A DNA stretch of 36,877 nucleotides, taken from contig JAZNIT010000061.1 of the NCBI GenBank assembly GCA_045577615.1, positions 1 to 36,877 on the forward strand. The letters are read 5' to 3'. The translations under genes and the position numbers were made by a program. This stretch comes from RGIG2206 sp045577615 (GTDB lineage: Bacteria; Bacillota; Clostridia; Oscillospirales; Acutalibacteraceae). This document shows, piece after piece, positions 14,742 through 23,947 of this stretch; within the stretch, counting starts at the first letter, position 1, and each line of letters begins with the position of its first letter. The notes beneath the pieces are model-generated. The model made no database searches and was not told where the DNA came from. It was given only the letters and a program-made list of their open reading frames with translations.

Positions 14742-16542
14742 TGTTGTCACCTTTTTTATCAATTATAGCAATAGCCAAATCGTCAAGCTGCTTGGCATCT
14801 ACCCTTGCAGGGGCGCCGCTCATAAGCTCGCTTGAGTTGGCTACCTTGGGGAAGGCGATTACGTCGCGGATGGAGTCAAGACCAAGCATAAGCATAACCA
14901 AACGGTCAAGGCCGTAGGCCATACCGCCGTGAGGGGGTGCGCCGTAGCGGAAGGCGTCGGTAAGGAAGCCGAAGCGCTCGGCAATTTCATCCTCGGTGAA
15001 GCCGAGAGCCTTAAACATTCTCTCCTGCACGGAGGGGTCGTTGATTCTGATAGAGCCGCCGCCAACCTCGCAGCCGTTAAGTACCATATCGTATGCCTTG
15101 GCAACCACAGAAGCGGGGTCGCTTTCGAGCATATCAAGGCACTCGTCCTTGGGTGCGGTAAAGGGGTGGTGCTTGGCAACGAAGCGATCTTCCTCTTCAC
15201 TGTACTCAAACTGCGGGAAGTCGGTAACCCAAAGGAAGTTGAACTTGGATTTATCAATAAGCTCAAGGCGCTCGGCGATTTCGCAACGAAGAGCGCCCAA
15301 AGAGTTGAATACAACGTCGTTTTTGCCGTCGGCAACTACAAGCAGCACATCGTTTTGCTGAAGGTCAATGGTGGTGTGGATGGCGTTAACCTCCTCCTCA
15401 GTGAGGAATTTCTCAAAGCTGGAGGCAATACCGTCAGCAGTGTAACGGGTGAAGGCAAGGCCCTTTGCGCCGTAATCCTTAACAAAGTCGGTCAGCTTGT
15501 CGATAACCTTGCGAGTGAGCTTGTCGGCTGAGTCGGGCACCTTGATGGCACGCACGCTGCCGCCTGCTTCAAGGGCACCTGCAAAAACCTTGAACTCGCT
15601 GTTGGCAAGGATAGCTGACAAATCAATCAGCTCAAGGCCAAAGCGGGTGTCGGGCTTGTCGGAGCCGAAGCGGCTCATTGCCTCGCTGTAAGGCATACGG
15701 ATAAAGGGAGTGGGAATATCAATATCAAGGATTTCCTTAAACACATACTTCATAAAGCCTTCGTTAACAGAGGTTACGTCGTCGATGTCAACAAAGGACA
15801 TTTCAAGGTCAATCTGAGTGAACTCAGGCTGACGGTCGGCGCGCAAATCCTCGTCACGGAAGCAGCGGGCAATCTGCATATAGCGGTCGAAGCCTGACAG
15901 CATAAGCAGCTGCTTATAAAGCTGAGGTGACTGAGGCAGAGCAAAGAAGCTGCCCTGCTTTACGCGAGAGGGCACAAGATAATCGCGTGCGCCTTCGGGA
16001 GTGGATTTGATAAGAATGGGGGTTTCAACCTCTAAAAATCCGTTTTTGTCGTAGTAGTCACGGGCACACTTTACAATCTTGTGGCGGGTGATGATGTTGC
16101 GCTGCATATCGGCGCGGCGCAAATCGAGATAGCGGTACTGAAGGCGCAGCTCTTCACGAACAGAGGAGTCCTCTAAAATCTCGAAAGGAGTGGTTTCAGC
16201 AACTGACAGAACCCGCAGCTCGGTAACAAAAATCTCTACCTCACCGGTGGGAATATCCTTGTTAATGCTCTCTCTGCGGCGAACGTTACCGGTGGCGATA
16301 ACTACATATTCGCTGCGAAGCTGAAAAGCTTTTTCAAAAATTTCTTTATCGGTGGCGTCGTCGAAAGCCAACTGTGCGATGCCTGTGCGGTCGCGCAAAT
16401 CGCAGAAGATAAGCTGACCCAGGTCGCGCTGACGTTGAATCCATCCGCAAACGGTAACAGTGGTGCCTATATGCTCGGGTCTTAACTCACCGCAATAAAT
16501 TGTGCGGCGAAGAGTGCCCATTTTTTCAATTTTAAGTGCCAT
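14734..16542 (-). CDS. aspS: Aspartate--tRNA ligase
   Basis: Class IIb synthetase charging tRNA-Asp. The 602-residue protein has the OB-fold anticodon-binding domain (VTVCGWIQRQRDLGQLIFCDLRDRTG), motif 2 region around CFRDEDLRADRQPEFTQIDLEMSF, the LPQSPQLYKQ active-site stretch, the bacterial GAD insertion and motif 3 GLDRLVMLMLG. The length is that of bacterial-type AspRS. AAGGAG precedes the ATG. It starts 12 bases after hisS and its end overlaps the CobW start by 8 bases, so it is under the same T-box. Confidence 0.97.
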   Translation of the reverse strand: MALKIEKMGTLRRTIYCGELRPEHIGTTVTVCGWIQRQRDLGQLIFCDLRDRTGIAQLAFDDATDKEIFEKAFQLRSEYVVIATGNVRRRESINKDIPTGEVEIFVTELRVLSVAETTPFEILEDSSVREELRLQYRYLDLRRADMQRNIITRHKIVKCARDYYDKNGFLEVETPILIKSTPEGARDYLVPSRVKQGSFFALPQSPQLYKQLLMLSGFDRYMQIARCFRDEDLRADRQPEFTQIDLEMSFVDIDDVTSVNEGFMKYVFKEILDIDIPTPFIRMPYSEAMSRFGSDKPDTRFGLELIDLSAILANSEFKVFAGALEAGGSVRAIKVPDSADKLTRKVIDKLTDFVKDYGAKGLAFTRYTADGIASSFEKFLTEEEVNAIHTTIDLQQNDVLLVVADGKNDVVFNSLGALRCEIAERLELIDKSKFNFLWVTDFPQFEYSEEEDRFVAKHHPFTAPKDECLDMLESDPASVVAKAYDMVLNGCEVGGGSIRINDPSVQERMFKALGFTEDEIAERFGFLTDAFRYGAPPHGGMAYGLDRLVMLMLGLDSIRDVIAFPKVANSSELMSGAPARVDAKQLDDLAIAIIDKKGDNND

Positions 16543-16554
16543 AATTATTCTCCT

Positions 16555-17871
16555 TTATTTGCCGAAGGTCTCGGCGGCATCGGTAAGCTCATCAAACGAA
16601 AGTGCAAAAAGCTCGTCGTAAACGGCATCAACAAGTCCGTCAAAGGTAACTTCAATTTCCTGTCCGTCTGACATACGCTTAAGCTTGCCCTTGCCTGCGG
16701 CAATTTCGTCATCACCAAGCACGAGGGTGAATTTTGCGCCGATTTTGTTGGCGTATTTCATCTGTGCCTTAAGTCCCCTGCCCACCAAATCGGTTTCGGC
16801 GTGGAAGCCTTCGGCCCGAACGTCGCGGCAAAGACGGGATGCCATAACTGCGGCATTCTCACCCATAGGTGCGATGTAAAGGTCGCACTTTGGTGTCTCG
16901 GGGAATTCGCAGCCCTGCGCCTGCATAACCATCATCAGTCGCTCAAGACCCATACCAAAGCCGAGAGCCGGCGTGGGCTGACCGCCCACCTGCTCAATCA
17001 AACCGTCGTAGCGGCCGCCGCCGCAAAGGGTGGACTGAGCGCCAAGGTCGGTTGAGATAAACTCGAAAACGGTGCGGGTGTAATAGTCAAGTCCGCGAAC
17101 GATTTTGGGGTTAACCACAAAGGGGATGCCCAATTGGGTGAGGTGGCTCTTAACCTTTTCAAAGTGGTCGCGGCAATCGTCACATATATAATCAAGCACC
17201 GTGGGCGCCTTTTCTGCAATGGCCGAGCAAATGGGAGATTTGCAGTCAAGAATACGCATGGGATTGCGGTCAAGACGGCCGCGGCAGGTTTCGCAAAGTT
17301 CGTCCTGCTTTGCGGCAAAATACTCTTTTAATGCCTGGGTATATTTGGCGCGGCAGGTGGGACAACCGATAGAGTTGATTTCGAGCCTCAAATTCTTGAT
17401 GCCAAGATTTTCAAAGGCCATTGCAGCCACCGAGATAACCTCGGCATCGGCAGCAGGAAGGGCTGCGCCAAAGCATTCGATACCAAACTGATGGAACTCG
17501 CGCAGGCGGCCTGCCTGAGGCTTTTCGTAGCGGTAGCAAGAGGTTACGTAGCACACCTTTTGGGGCAATGCTTCGTTGTGCAGGCCGTGCTCCAAAAATG
17601 CGCGCACCGCGCCTGCGGTGCCCTCGGGGCGCAAAGATATACTTCTGCCGCCGTTGTCGTTAAAGGTATACATTTCTTTTTGTACCACGTCGGTGGTGTC
17701 GCCAACCGAACGGTTGAAAAGCTCGGTGTGCTCAAAAACGGGGGTTCGCATCTCTCTGAATCCGAACAAGGATGCGGTTTCAAGCAAAGTTTTTTCTACA
17801 TACTGCCAACGGTGACTGTCGGCAGGTAAAACATCTTGCGTACCCTTAATTGCTTGTGTTAAAAGTGCCAT
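16555..17871 (-). CDS. hisS: Histidine--tRNA ligase
   Basis: Class IIa synthetase charging tRNA-His. The 438-residue protein begins with IKGTQDVLPADSHRW; it has motif 2 CYRYEKPQAGRLREFHQFGIE, the HisA signature RGLDYYTRTVFE and motif 3 GFGMGLERLMM. The C-terminal anticodon-binding domain is about residues 330-425. An insertion with several Cys (CPTCRAKYTQ, CETCRGR, CDDC, about 165-235) is present and could bind zinc; similar cysteine-bearing HisRS are known in Clostridia. AGAGAGG precedes the ATG. First gene of the operon behind the T-box. Confidence 0.97.
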   Translation of the reverse strand: MALLTQAIKGTQDVLPADSHRWQYVEKTLLETASLFGFREMRTPVFEHTELFNRSVGDTTDVVQKEMYTFNDNGGRSISLRPEGTAGAVRAFLEHGLHNEALPQKVCYVTSCYRYEKPQAGRLREFHQFGIECFGAALPAADAEVISVAAMAFENLGIKNLRLEINSIGCPTCRAKYTQALKEYFAAKQDELCETCRGRLDRNPMRILDCKSPICSAIAEKAPTVLDYICDDCRDHFEKVKSHLTQLGIPFVVNPKIVRGLDYYTRTVFEFISTDLGAQSTLCGGGRYDGLIEQVGGQPTPALGFGMGLERLMMVMQAQGCEFPETPKCDLYIAPMGENAAVMASRLCRDVRAEGFHAETDLVGRGLKAQMKYANKIGAKFTLVLGDDEIAAGKGKLKRMSDGQEIEVTFDGLVDAVYDELFALSFDELTDAAETFGK

Positions 17872-17904
17872 ATTGTTACCTCTCTTTGAGTTATTTTGCT
17901 AAAA

Positions 17905-17951
17905 TAAAAATAAAAACCCTGATACAGCCCTAAATCAGAACTGTATCAGGG
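17905..17951 (-). terminator. T-box regulated terminator
   Basis: An 11-bp perfect stem (CCCTGATACAG / CTGTATCAGGG, 17917-17951), inner pairing, and then TTTTTATTTTTATTTT on the minus strand. The 5' arm overlaps sequence needed for the T-box antiterminator. Confidence 0.92.
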
Positions 17952-18150
17952 ACGGAAATCTATCCGCGGTGCCACCCTGATTGACGGCATAAAGCCGCCC
18001 TCTTTCACCCGTAACGCCGAGTGTTTGCGTCGCCATATGGCGCAGGCTCAAAGATGTCTTGGTCGGTACCGTGCTCAAAGCGCTTTCAGTCAAGGCGCTT
18101 CGTCCCTGTCAGAGCCGTGTGGCCGATTACTCCTTCTTATCAATGCCTAA
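17905..18150 (-). promoter_or_regulatory. T-box riboswitch upstream of hisS-aspS
   Basis: The T-box sequence AGGGTGGCACCGCG lies on the minus strand at 17965-17978. Stem I starts near 18140 with the AGTA-type internal-loop motif (GGAGTAA). The specifier region at 18054-18058 reads GACAT before CTTTGAG, the typical 3' flank. The leader is about 240 nt and ends in a terminator whose alternative fold uses the T-box bulge. Uncharged tRNA binding would allow read-through into hisS-aspS-cobW genes. Confidence 0.95.
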
Positions 18151-18159
18151 TATTTATAA

Positions 18160-18561
18160 TCAGTTGCCCTTCATTACCTCGCGCCAATCAAGGTCGCCAC
18201 GCTCGAGGCCGTGAATCAATACCTCGGCGGTGGCGATGTTGGTTGCCACAGGAATCGAGTGAACGTCGCACAAGCGCAGCAAGCTTTGCTCACTGACCTC
18301 GTGCTGACCCGTAGTTAAGGGGTCACGGAAAAAGAGCACAAGGTCAATCTCATCACAGCTGATACGAGCGGAAATTTGCTCGTCACCACCCTGAGAACCA
18401 CTCATAAAGGTAACGATATCAAGGCCTGTTGCCTCGGCAACCAGTTTGCCCGTTGTACCGGTGGCGCAAAGATTGTATCGGCTCAAAATGCCACAGTAAG
18501 CGATACAAAACTGGACCATCAATTCTTTTTTTGCATCATCTGCAATAAGAGCTATGTTCAT
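18160..18561 (-). CDS. mgsA: Methylglyoxal synthase
   Basis: Converts DHAP to methylglyoxal and phosphate, a bypass that frees phosphate when sugar phosphates accumulate. The 133-residue protein shows MNIALIADDAKK, the phosphate-binding CATGTTGKL (32-40), the SGSQGGDEQI segment with the catalytic Asp at about 60, His at about 101 (DVHSIPVATN) and NIATAE. The length is that of the family. It is last in the mreB-mreC-mreD-mrdA-minD series, 40 bases after the MinD-like gene, a linkage seen in other Clostridia. Confidence 0.95.
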   Translation of the reverse strand: MNIALIADDAKKELMVQFCIAYCGILSRYNLCATGTTGKLVAEATGLDIVTFMSGSQGGDEQISARISCDEIDLVLFFRDPLTTGQHEVSEQSLLRLCDVHSIPVATNIATAEVLIHGLERGDLDWREVMKGN

Positions 18562-18601
18562 TTTTTATTTTCCCTCCTGCCTTAAAAGGCTATTTTGCAA
18601 G

Positions 18602-19351
18602 TCAGATTCGTTTGAGTTTAGGCAACTTTACGTTTTTTCCGCACAGACGGTTGGCTATGCGAGCAAATGCTCGCTTTGCCTTGCCGCGACGGGCAAGACT
18701 GCCCTTGATTGCGCTTACGGTGAGCGCTCGGTCAAAGGGCACAATTCCGATAAGCCGCAAAGCGGTAGTATCAATCATTTTGTCGATGTGGGGAGTCAAG
18801 GACTGCTTCATTGCTTTGTAGTCGTAGCGGTTGATAATCATCCGCCGCGACATCATACCTGCATCGTCAAGCAGCTGACAGACGTTGCGGGCATCCCTGA
18901 TGCTGACGGGGTCGCCGCCAACAACAACGATAGCCGCGTCGGCAGAGGCAACTGCCGCCTTAAAGCCGTCACCCACACCTGCGGTGGAGTCGATTATAAT
19001 TCGGTCGTAGCGAGTGCGCAAAAGCTCCGTCAGCTGTGCCAATCCGTTACCTACCACCCCGTGCTCTGCAGGGGCAGGCAAAAGGTCAAGGTTGGGCACA
19101 CCCGGAACACTTTTGAGCGCGTCGGCAAGATCACAGCGATTGTTTAACAAATCGCCCGTGTCAAAGACCACTTCGGCTGCAACACCAAGCATAAGGTCAA
19201 GGCAGCGCAACCCCTCGTCGGCGTCGATGAGCAGGGTCTTGTAGCCTTTGTCTGCGAAGGCGCCGCCAAGGCCGCAGGTTACAGTTGATTTGCCTGCGCC
19301 GCCCTTGCCGGAGACGACCACATATACTTTACAAGCGGAATTATCCGACAT
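18602..19351 (-). CDS. minD: MinD-like ParA-family ATPase
   Basis: A 249-residue deviant Walker A ATPase: GKGGAGKST at residues 15-23, LLIDADEG, IIIDSTAG and IINRYD. The C-terminus (AFARIANRLCGK) could be an amphipathic membrane-targeting helix as in MinD. In related genomes MinD in this cluster works with MinC (and MinE) to place the division site, but neither is present here. The DSTAGVGDGF motif differs from the usual D-x-PAGIExG of MinD, so it may be a diverged paralogue. GGAGGAG precedes the ATG. It lies between mrdA and mgsA. I am sure of the ATPase family and less sure of the Min function. Confidence 0.8.
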   Translation of the reverse strand: MSDNSACKVYVVVSGKGGAGKSTVTCGLGGAFADKGYKTLLIDADEGLRCLDLMLGVAAEVVFDTGDLLNNRCDLADALKSVPGVPNLDLLPAPAEHGVVGNGLAQLTELLRTRYDRIIIDSTAGVGDGFKAAVASADAAIVVVGGDPVSIRDARNVCQLLDDAGMMSRRMIINRYDYKAMKQSLTPHIDKMIDTTALRLIGIVPFDRALTVSAIKGSLARRGKAKRAFARIANRLCGKNVKLPKLKRI

Positions 19352-19416
19352 TTCGGCTCCTCCTGATAATACTTACAGTTTTATACTACCACAAACCCTT
19401 TGATATGTCAAAGATT

Positions 19417-21447
19417 TTATGGTAATAATTTGTCGGTTTCGACCACCCGATATGCATCCTCTGAATTGAAGAAATAGGCGTCGAATATCTCTCTGGCCAC
19501 GGGGGCTACCGACGAGCCGTGACCGCCGTTTTCGATTACGATGGAAACGGCAATTTCGGGATTGGTATAGGGAGCAAAGGCAACGAACATTGCGTTGGTT
19601 TTGCCGGGGGCGTCGGCGGTACCCGTTTTGCCGCCTACGCGGATGGGATAGTTGCCGAAGGTGGCCGCTGCGGTACCGTCCTCAGTAACCTGAAGCATAC
19701 CTGCTTTTACTGCGTTAAAGCTTTCGGCAGGAATATCTACCTCGCTGAGAAGGGTCGAAAAATCGTCCTTTTTAAGCTCAGTCATTGAGTAGTTGTAAAC
19801 CGATTTGATAAAGTGGGCGTTGTAGCGCTTGCCGCCGTTTGCCACGGTGGCGGTATACATTGCAAGCTGCAAGGGGGTGAAGGCATTGTCTGACTGACCG
19901 ATGGCCGCCTGAACGGTGTCACCCTGAGTCCAATAGCTGCCGATGCTTTCGCGATACTCCTTGCCTGCCAAAATACCGTTGGATGAGGGCAGCTCTACCT
20001 CTGTAGAAGCACCCAGACCAAGCTGACGGCAGTATTTGTTAAGGTCGCTGATACCGATGCGGTAGCCAAGCTCGTAGAAGAAATAGTTGCAGCTTTTTGC
20101 AAGTGCGGTGGTTATATTGAGTCCGCCGTGCCAGCCAAGGCAGGTGGGCTTGTAATCCTCAAATCGGTTATAAGTATGCGTGCAGGTAATGATATCGTGG
20201 GTACCGATTTTGCTAAGGTGCAAACCAATCAGTGCTACCGCCGGCTTAAAGGTGGAGCCGGGAGGGTACTGACCGTTAAGAGCGCGGTCAAACAGAGGCT
20301 GACCTGCCGCCGTTTGCACCGACGTGTAGTTTTCAAAGTAGTCGGTCATACTGTATGAGGGATAGTTGGCGCTTGCCAAAATCTCACCCGTGTTGACTTC
20401 GGTCACAACAACGGCGCCGCTTGTTGCGGGAGAAGCGCCGTCTTTAAGATTGGAGTTGATGCGCAAAATTCCATTTTTAAGGGCGTTTTGCGCCACCTTT
20501 TGCAGGTTGGCATCAATGGTTAGCTGTACGGTGGAGCCGGGCACAGCCTCTCTCACCGTTTCGGTAGAGATATGGGTGCCGTCAGCATTTTGGGTGACGG
20601 AATACCGTCCGTCAAGGCCTTTAAGGTATTGCTCAGCAGCATACTCGACGCCTGCCTTGCCCACCTTGTCGGAGTAGCGGTACTCCCCTGTTTCTTTATA
20701 CTTCTCCCAGTCGGAGGAGGACATAAGACCCGTGTAGCCAAGCACGTGGGGCGCAAGCTCGGGGTCGGTATATTCGCGGAAGTTGGCCTTTTCAACGTTG
20801 ACACCGGGAAGGTCGGCATAATACTCCTGAATGGTCTGGGCAAGAGCATCGCCAATATCCTCGGCAAAAACGAAGGGGTTGGCGGTTGAGAAATTGCTGC
20901 TTTCCATAGCGTAGCGCACACCCATAATAAGGCGCTGCTCCGACTCACTCATACCCTCCAGCGAGTAGCGAGTGACCATTGCGTCAAAGCAGTTTTTGGA
21001 GGTGGCATAGCGAGCAAGCCCAAGGGTTGACCGAAGGGTAGAAATCTCGGTCTGCTGGTCGATAACGAAGAGATAGGGCGACATCTTATCCATAGGCAGA
21101 TTGTCGGCCCACTCAAGACCATTTTTTTCAAGCAGCTTGGTAAGCTTTAAAATAATGCTGTTGGTTTTGGAGGATGGCAGAGAGGCGGCGTCAAATACTA
21201 TGTTAAAACCGTCACGGTTATAGACCAGCACTCGTCCGTATCGGTCGACAATCTCTCCTCTCGCTGCAGGAACGGTAAGGGTGCGCACAGAAGAGTTATC
21301 ACCCTGCGCTCTGTAATAGTCGGCATTTACCAGCTGAATGTCGCCAAGGCGCACTGAAAAAACGCACATTACTACTGCAAGTGCTACAATCAATGCGGTA
21401 TATCGCACCCAAAAGGGCTTTTTTTGCTGATAAAAGGCCTGATACAT
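19417..21447 (-). CDS. mrdA: Penicillin-binding protein 2 (elongasome transpeptidase)
   Basis: Class B PBP that cross-links peptidoglycan during cell elongation with RodA and MreBCD. The 676-residue protein has one N-terminal membrane helix (about 16-35), the PBP dimerisation domain, and the transpeptidase domain with STFK (active Ser about residue 398, in YPPGSTFKPAVAL), SCN (LAKSCNYFFYELG) and KTG (GGKTGTAD). AAACAATG-type context gives a weak ribosome-binding site, but the start is only a few bases from the mreD stop, suggesting coupling. No rodA is found nearby. Confidence 0.94.
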   Translation of the reverse strand: MYQAFYQQKKPFWVRYTALIVALAVVMCVFSVRLGDIQLVNADYYRAQGDNSSVRTLTVPAARGEIVDRYGRVLVYNRDGFNIVFDAASLPSSKTNSIILKLTKLLEKNGLEWADNLPMDKMSPYLFVIDQQTEISTLRSTLGLARYATSKNCFDAMVTRYSLEGMSESEQRLIMGVRYAMESSNFSTANPFVFAEDIGDALAQTIQEYYADLPGVNVEKANFREYTDPELAPHVLGYTGLMSSSDWEKYKETGEYRYSDKVGKAGVEYAAEQYLKGLDGRYSVTQNADGTHISTETVREAVPGSTVQLTIDANLQKVAQNALKNGILRINSNLKDGASPATSGAVVVTEVNTGEILASANYPSYSMTDYFENYTSVQTAAGQPLFDRALNGQYPPGSTFKPAVALIGLHLSKIGTHDIITCTHTYNRFEDYKPTCLGWHGGLNITTALAKSCNYFFYELGYRIGISDLNKYCRQLGLGASTEVELPSSNGILAGKEYRESIGSYWTQGDTVQAAIGQSDNAFTPLQLAMYTATVANGGKRYNAHFIKSVYNYSMTELKKDDFSTLLSEVDIPAESFNAVKAGMLQVTEDGTAAATFGNYPIRVGGKTGTADAPGKTNAMFVAFAPYTNPEIAVSIVIENGGHGSSVAPVAREIFDAYFFNSEDAYRVVETDKLLP

Positions 21448-21450
21448 TGT

Positions 21451-21990
21451 TTACTCCAAAAGGCTTGAATTTGTTTTCTTGGGTTTGAGGCTTTTCTTGG
21501 TAAAAAGGCTGACAAGCGGCCAGAATAAAAAGACGAAAAGCCAGGTATATATTGCACCTGTCAGGCTGTATCGCCACAGGTACTCGAAGGCACCGAGGTA
21601 GCCCTTTGCCACCACCGACACCAGCCAGTTCAAAAGATAATAAAGGGTGCAGAATATGCCGCACAGCACGGCTGCGGCAGGGATTCGTCGGTTGAAAAGA
21701 TAGGTTGAAAGCAGCGAGCAGGCAAGGCCCATAAGCATCAGCGTAAGGGCGTTGAAGCCGTCGGGCGAGGTGGCACCGATATCCATTGCAATGCCAAGGG
21801 ACAGGCCCGAAATTATGCCTGCCGTTTCGCCCCCAAAGGCAGCCACACACAGCATAAGCACAAAGGCAGGCAGAGGCCGCACACCAAAAATTGCAGGCAA
21901 AAGCGGAGTTGCGCTTTGAATAAAGTAGACAACGGCAAGGGCAATGCCAAGCAAAGAATAATATACGTAATTATGCTTTTTTGAGTGCAT
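21451..21990 (-). CDS. mreD: Rod shape-determining protein MreD
   Basis: Small polytopic membrane protein of the elongasome. About 179 residues with five to six hydrophobic segments, a family-typical FGGETAGIISGLSLGIAMDI segment and LWRYSLTGAIYTWLFVFLFWPL near the end. It is recognised mainly by these features and by position between mreC and mrdA. I prefer the ATG at 21990; the frame also has a GTG at 21999 three codons upstream, and the ribosome-binding site does not decide clearly. Confidence 0.85.
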   Translation of the reverse strand: MHSKKHNYVYYSLLGIALAVVYFIQSATPLLPAIFGVRPLPAFVLMLCVAAFGGETAGIISGLSLGIAMDIGATSPDGFNALTLMLMGLACSLLSTYLFNRRIPAAAVLCGIFCTLYYLLNWLVSVVAKGYLGAFEYLWRYSLTGAIYTWLFVFLFWPLVSLFTKKSLKPKKTNSSLLE

Positions 21991-22016
21991 CCCTTTCACC
22001 GCCTTTAAAGTTAGTT

Positions 22017-22883
22017 TTACTCGGCTCCCTTAACCAATCCATCAAAATCGCTTTGACCGTTAAAGGAGGTTATTATCATCACGTTGCTGCAGGCTTTTAT
22101 GTCTGCCGCAGGGGCTATGACCGCATAAACGCTCAGCTCGCCCTCGATTTGCACAACCGTTTCGATGGTGCCCACTATCAGCCCTGCAGGAAAAACTCCG
22201 CCGCCTGAGGTAACAACGTAGTCACCCTTTGAAACGGTTGAGGAACGGCTGAGACCATCCATACGGCAAAGGCCATCGGCAGCACCCGCAACATCACCCG
22301 TTACCACGCCGCTGTCGTCGGAGCGTCGGTCGTAGGCGCCCATTTTGATGGCAGGGTTAAGCACCGTCATTACCGTAGCATAGGAGGGACCAACCTCGCA
22401 AACGTAGCCGATAATTCCCTCGGCCGTGATGACGGGGTCGTGAATGCTCACTCCGTCAAGGGAGCCAATGTTGACGGTAAAGGTGCCGAATGGGTCGGCT
22501 GCATCTCTTGAAACCACACGGGCAGGACACATATCAAAATCCTCGTGGTCTTCTTTTATGCCCAAAAATTCTTTGTAAAATTCATTTTGGTTAATGGCTT
22601 CCTGCCACTGAGTTTTTTCTTCAACAAGGTCGCTGATTTGCTCCCTGAGGTCGGCATTTTCCTGCTCTAATTTTTCATAGTTGGCAAAGGTGCCGAAAAA
22701 GTTGCCCACGCCCTCTGCCACGTTGCCGAAAAACTCCTGAATAGGGGCGATAACAGAGCCCGCAAAGGCCGATTGAGGCGCAGCAACGCTACCCACAACG
22801 GTAAAGGCTATAATGGATGCCACAAGCACCAGCGCAACCGCAGAGGTTATTATGAATTTTTTGCTTCTGAAAAAGCGTCGCAT
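22017..22883 (-). CDS. mreC: Rod shape-determining protein MreC
   Basis: Elongasome scaffold anchored in the membrane. The 288 residues comprise an N-terminal membrane helix (about 10-35), a coiled coil at about 67-95 (YEKLEQENADLREQISDLVEEK) and the extracytoplasmic beta domains with VVSRDAADPFGTFTVNIGSLDGVSIHDPVI and GVVTGDVAG. AAGGGTG precedes the ATG. It lies between mreB and mreD with short gaps. Confidence 0.95.
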   Translation of the reverse strand: MRRFFRSKKFIITSAVALVLVASIIAFTVVGSVAAPQSAFAGSVIAPIQEFFGNVAEGVGNFFGTFANYEKLEQENADLREQISDLVEEKTQWQEAINQNEFYKEFLGIKEDHEDFDMCPARVVSRDAADPFGTFTVNIGSLDGVSIHDPVITAEGIIGYVCEVGPSYATVMTVLNPAIKMGAYDRRSDDSGVVTGDVAGAADGLCRMDGLSRSSTVSKGDYVVTSGGGVFPAGLIVGTIETVVQIEGELSVYAVIAPAADIKACSNVMIITSFNGQSDFDGLVKGAE

Positions 22884-22906
22884 AATCAGTCACCCTTGTA
22901 GGCAGA

Positions 22907-23917
22907 TTAGTATCTGCGTTTTTTGTAATAGGTATCGAAGCTTGTGCTGCTTTCAAGGCGCTTTGCGGTGCCTTCTACAACACAGTCCAGCGGGTTAGCG
23001 GCAATATTTACGGGAATGCCCGTTTCTTCATTGATAAGCACGTCAATGCCGCGAAGCAGCGCGCCGCCGCCTGTAAGAGTAATGCCGCGGTCGATAATAT
23101 CAGCAGCAAGCTCGGGAGGAGTCTTTTCAAGAGTGAGGCGAATAGCATCAATAATTCGATGGAGGGACTCACTCATTGCATCACGCACCTCTTCGGCAGT
23201 GACGGTTACGTTCTTGGGCAGGCCGTCGATAAGGTTGCGGCCCTTAATCTCCATACTGCCCTCGCCCTCATAAGGGTAGGCAGAGCCGATTGAAATTTTA
23301 ATTTCTTCAGCGGTACGCTCACCGATAAGCAGGCTGTGCTTGCGGCGAATGTAGTTGATAATGGCCTCGTCAAGATTGTCACCTGCCATACGCACCGACT
23401 GTGAGGTAACAACGTCGCCCAATGCAACGATGGCCACCTCGCTGGTTCCGCCGCCGATGTCGACAACCATACTGCCTGCGGCATCACCTACGGGCAAGCC
23501 TGCACCAAGGGCGGCTGCCATAGGCTCTTCGATAAGGTCAACCTCTGACGCACCTGCATGACGAGCGGCGTCATAAACGGCACGGGCCTCAACCTCGGTA
23601 ACGCCTGAGGGAACACATATTACAACCCGCACCTTTGACACAAAGCTGCCCTTGAGCGCCTCACGGATAAAGCGCTTGAGCATGGTTGCGGTAACCTCAA
23701 AGTTGGCGATAACGCCGTCCTTCAAGGGGCGCACGGCAACGATAGAGCCGGGGGTGCGGCCAATCATCTCTTTTGCGGCGGTACCAACCGAGCGCACCGA
23801 CTTGTTGCGCACATCAACGGCAACAACCGACGGCTCGCGCATAATGACGCCCTTGCCCTTTACACAAAGGAGGGTGTTGGCGGTACCTAAATCAATTCCT
23901 ATATCACGGCTGAACAT
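22907..23917 (-). CDS. mreB: Rod shape-determining protein MreB
   Basis: Bacterial actin that guides lateral wall synthesis. The 336-residue protein has the actin-family phosphate loops DIGIDLGTANTL (residues 5-16) and VDIGGGTSEVA, the MreB segment IVAVRPLKDGVIANFEVTATML and the adenosine motif TLTGGGALLRGID. AAGGA precedes the ATG. It follows maf and heads mreC-mreD-mrdA-minD-mgsA, all on one strand. Confidence 0.97.
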   Translation of the reverse strand: MFSRDIGIDLGTANTLLCVKGKGVIMREPSVVAVDVRNKSVRSVGTAAKEMIGRTPGSIVAVRPLKDGVIANFEVTATMLKRFIREALKGSFVSKVRVVICVPSGVTEVEARAVYDAARHAGASEVDLIEEPMAAALGAGLPVGDAAGSMVVDIGGGTSEVAIVALGDVVTSQSVRMAGDNLDEAIINYIRRKHSLLIGERTAEEIKISIGSAYPYEGEGSMEIKGRNLIDGLPKNVTVTAEEVRDAMSESLHRIIDAIRLTLEKTPPELAADIIDRGITLTGGGALLRGIDVLINEETGIPVNIAANPLDCVVEGTAKRLESSTSFDTYYKKRRY

Positions 23918-23947
23918 AAATCTTCATTCCTTAAAATAAATTTATTT

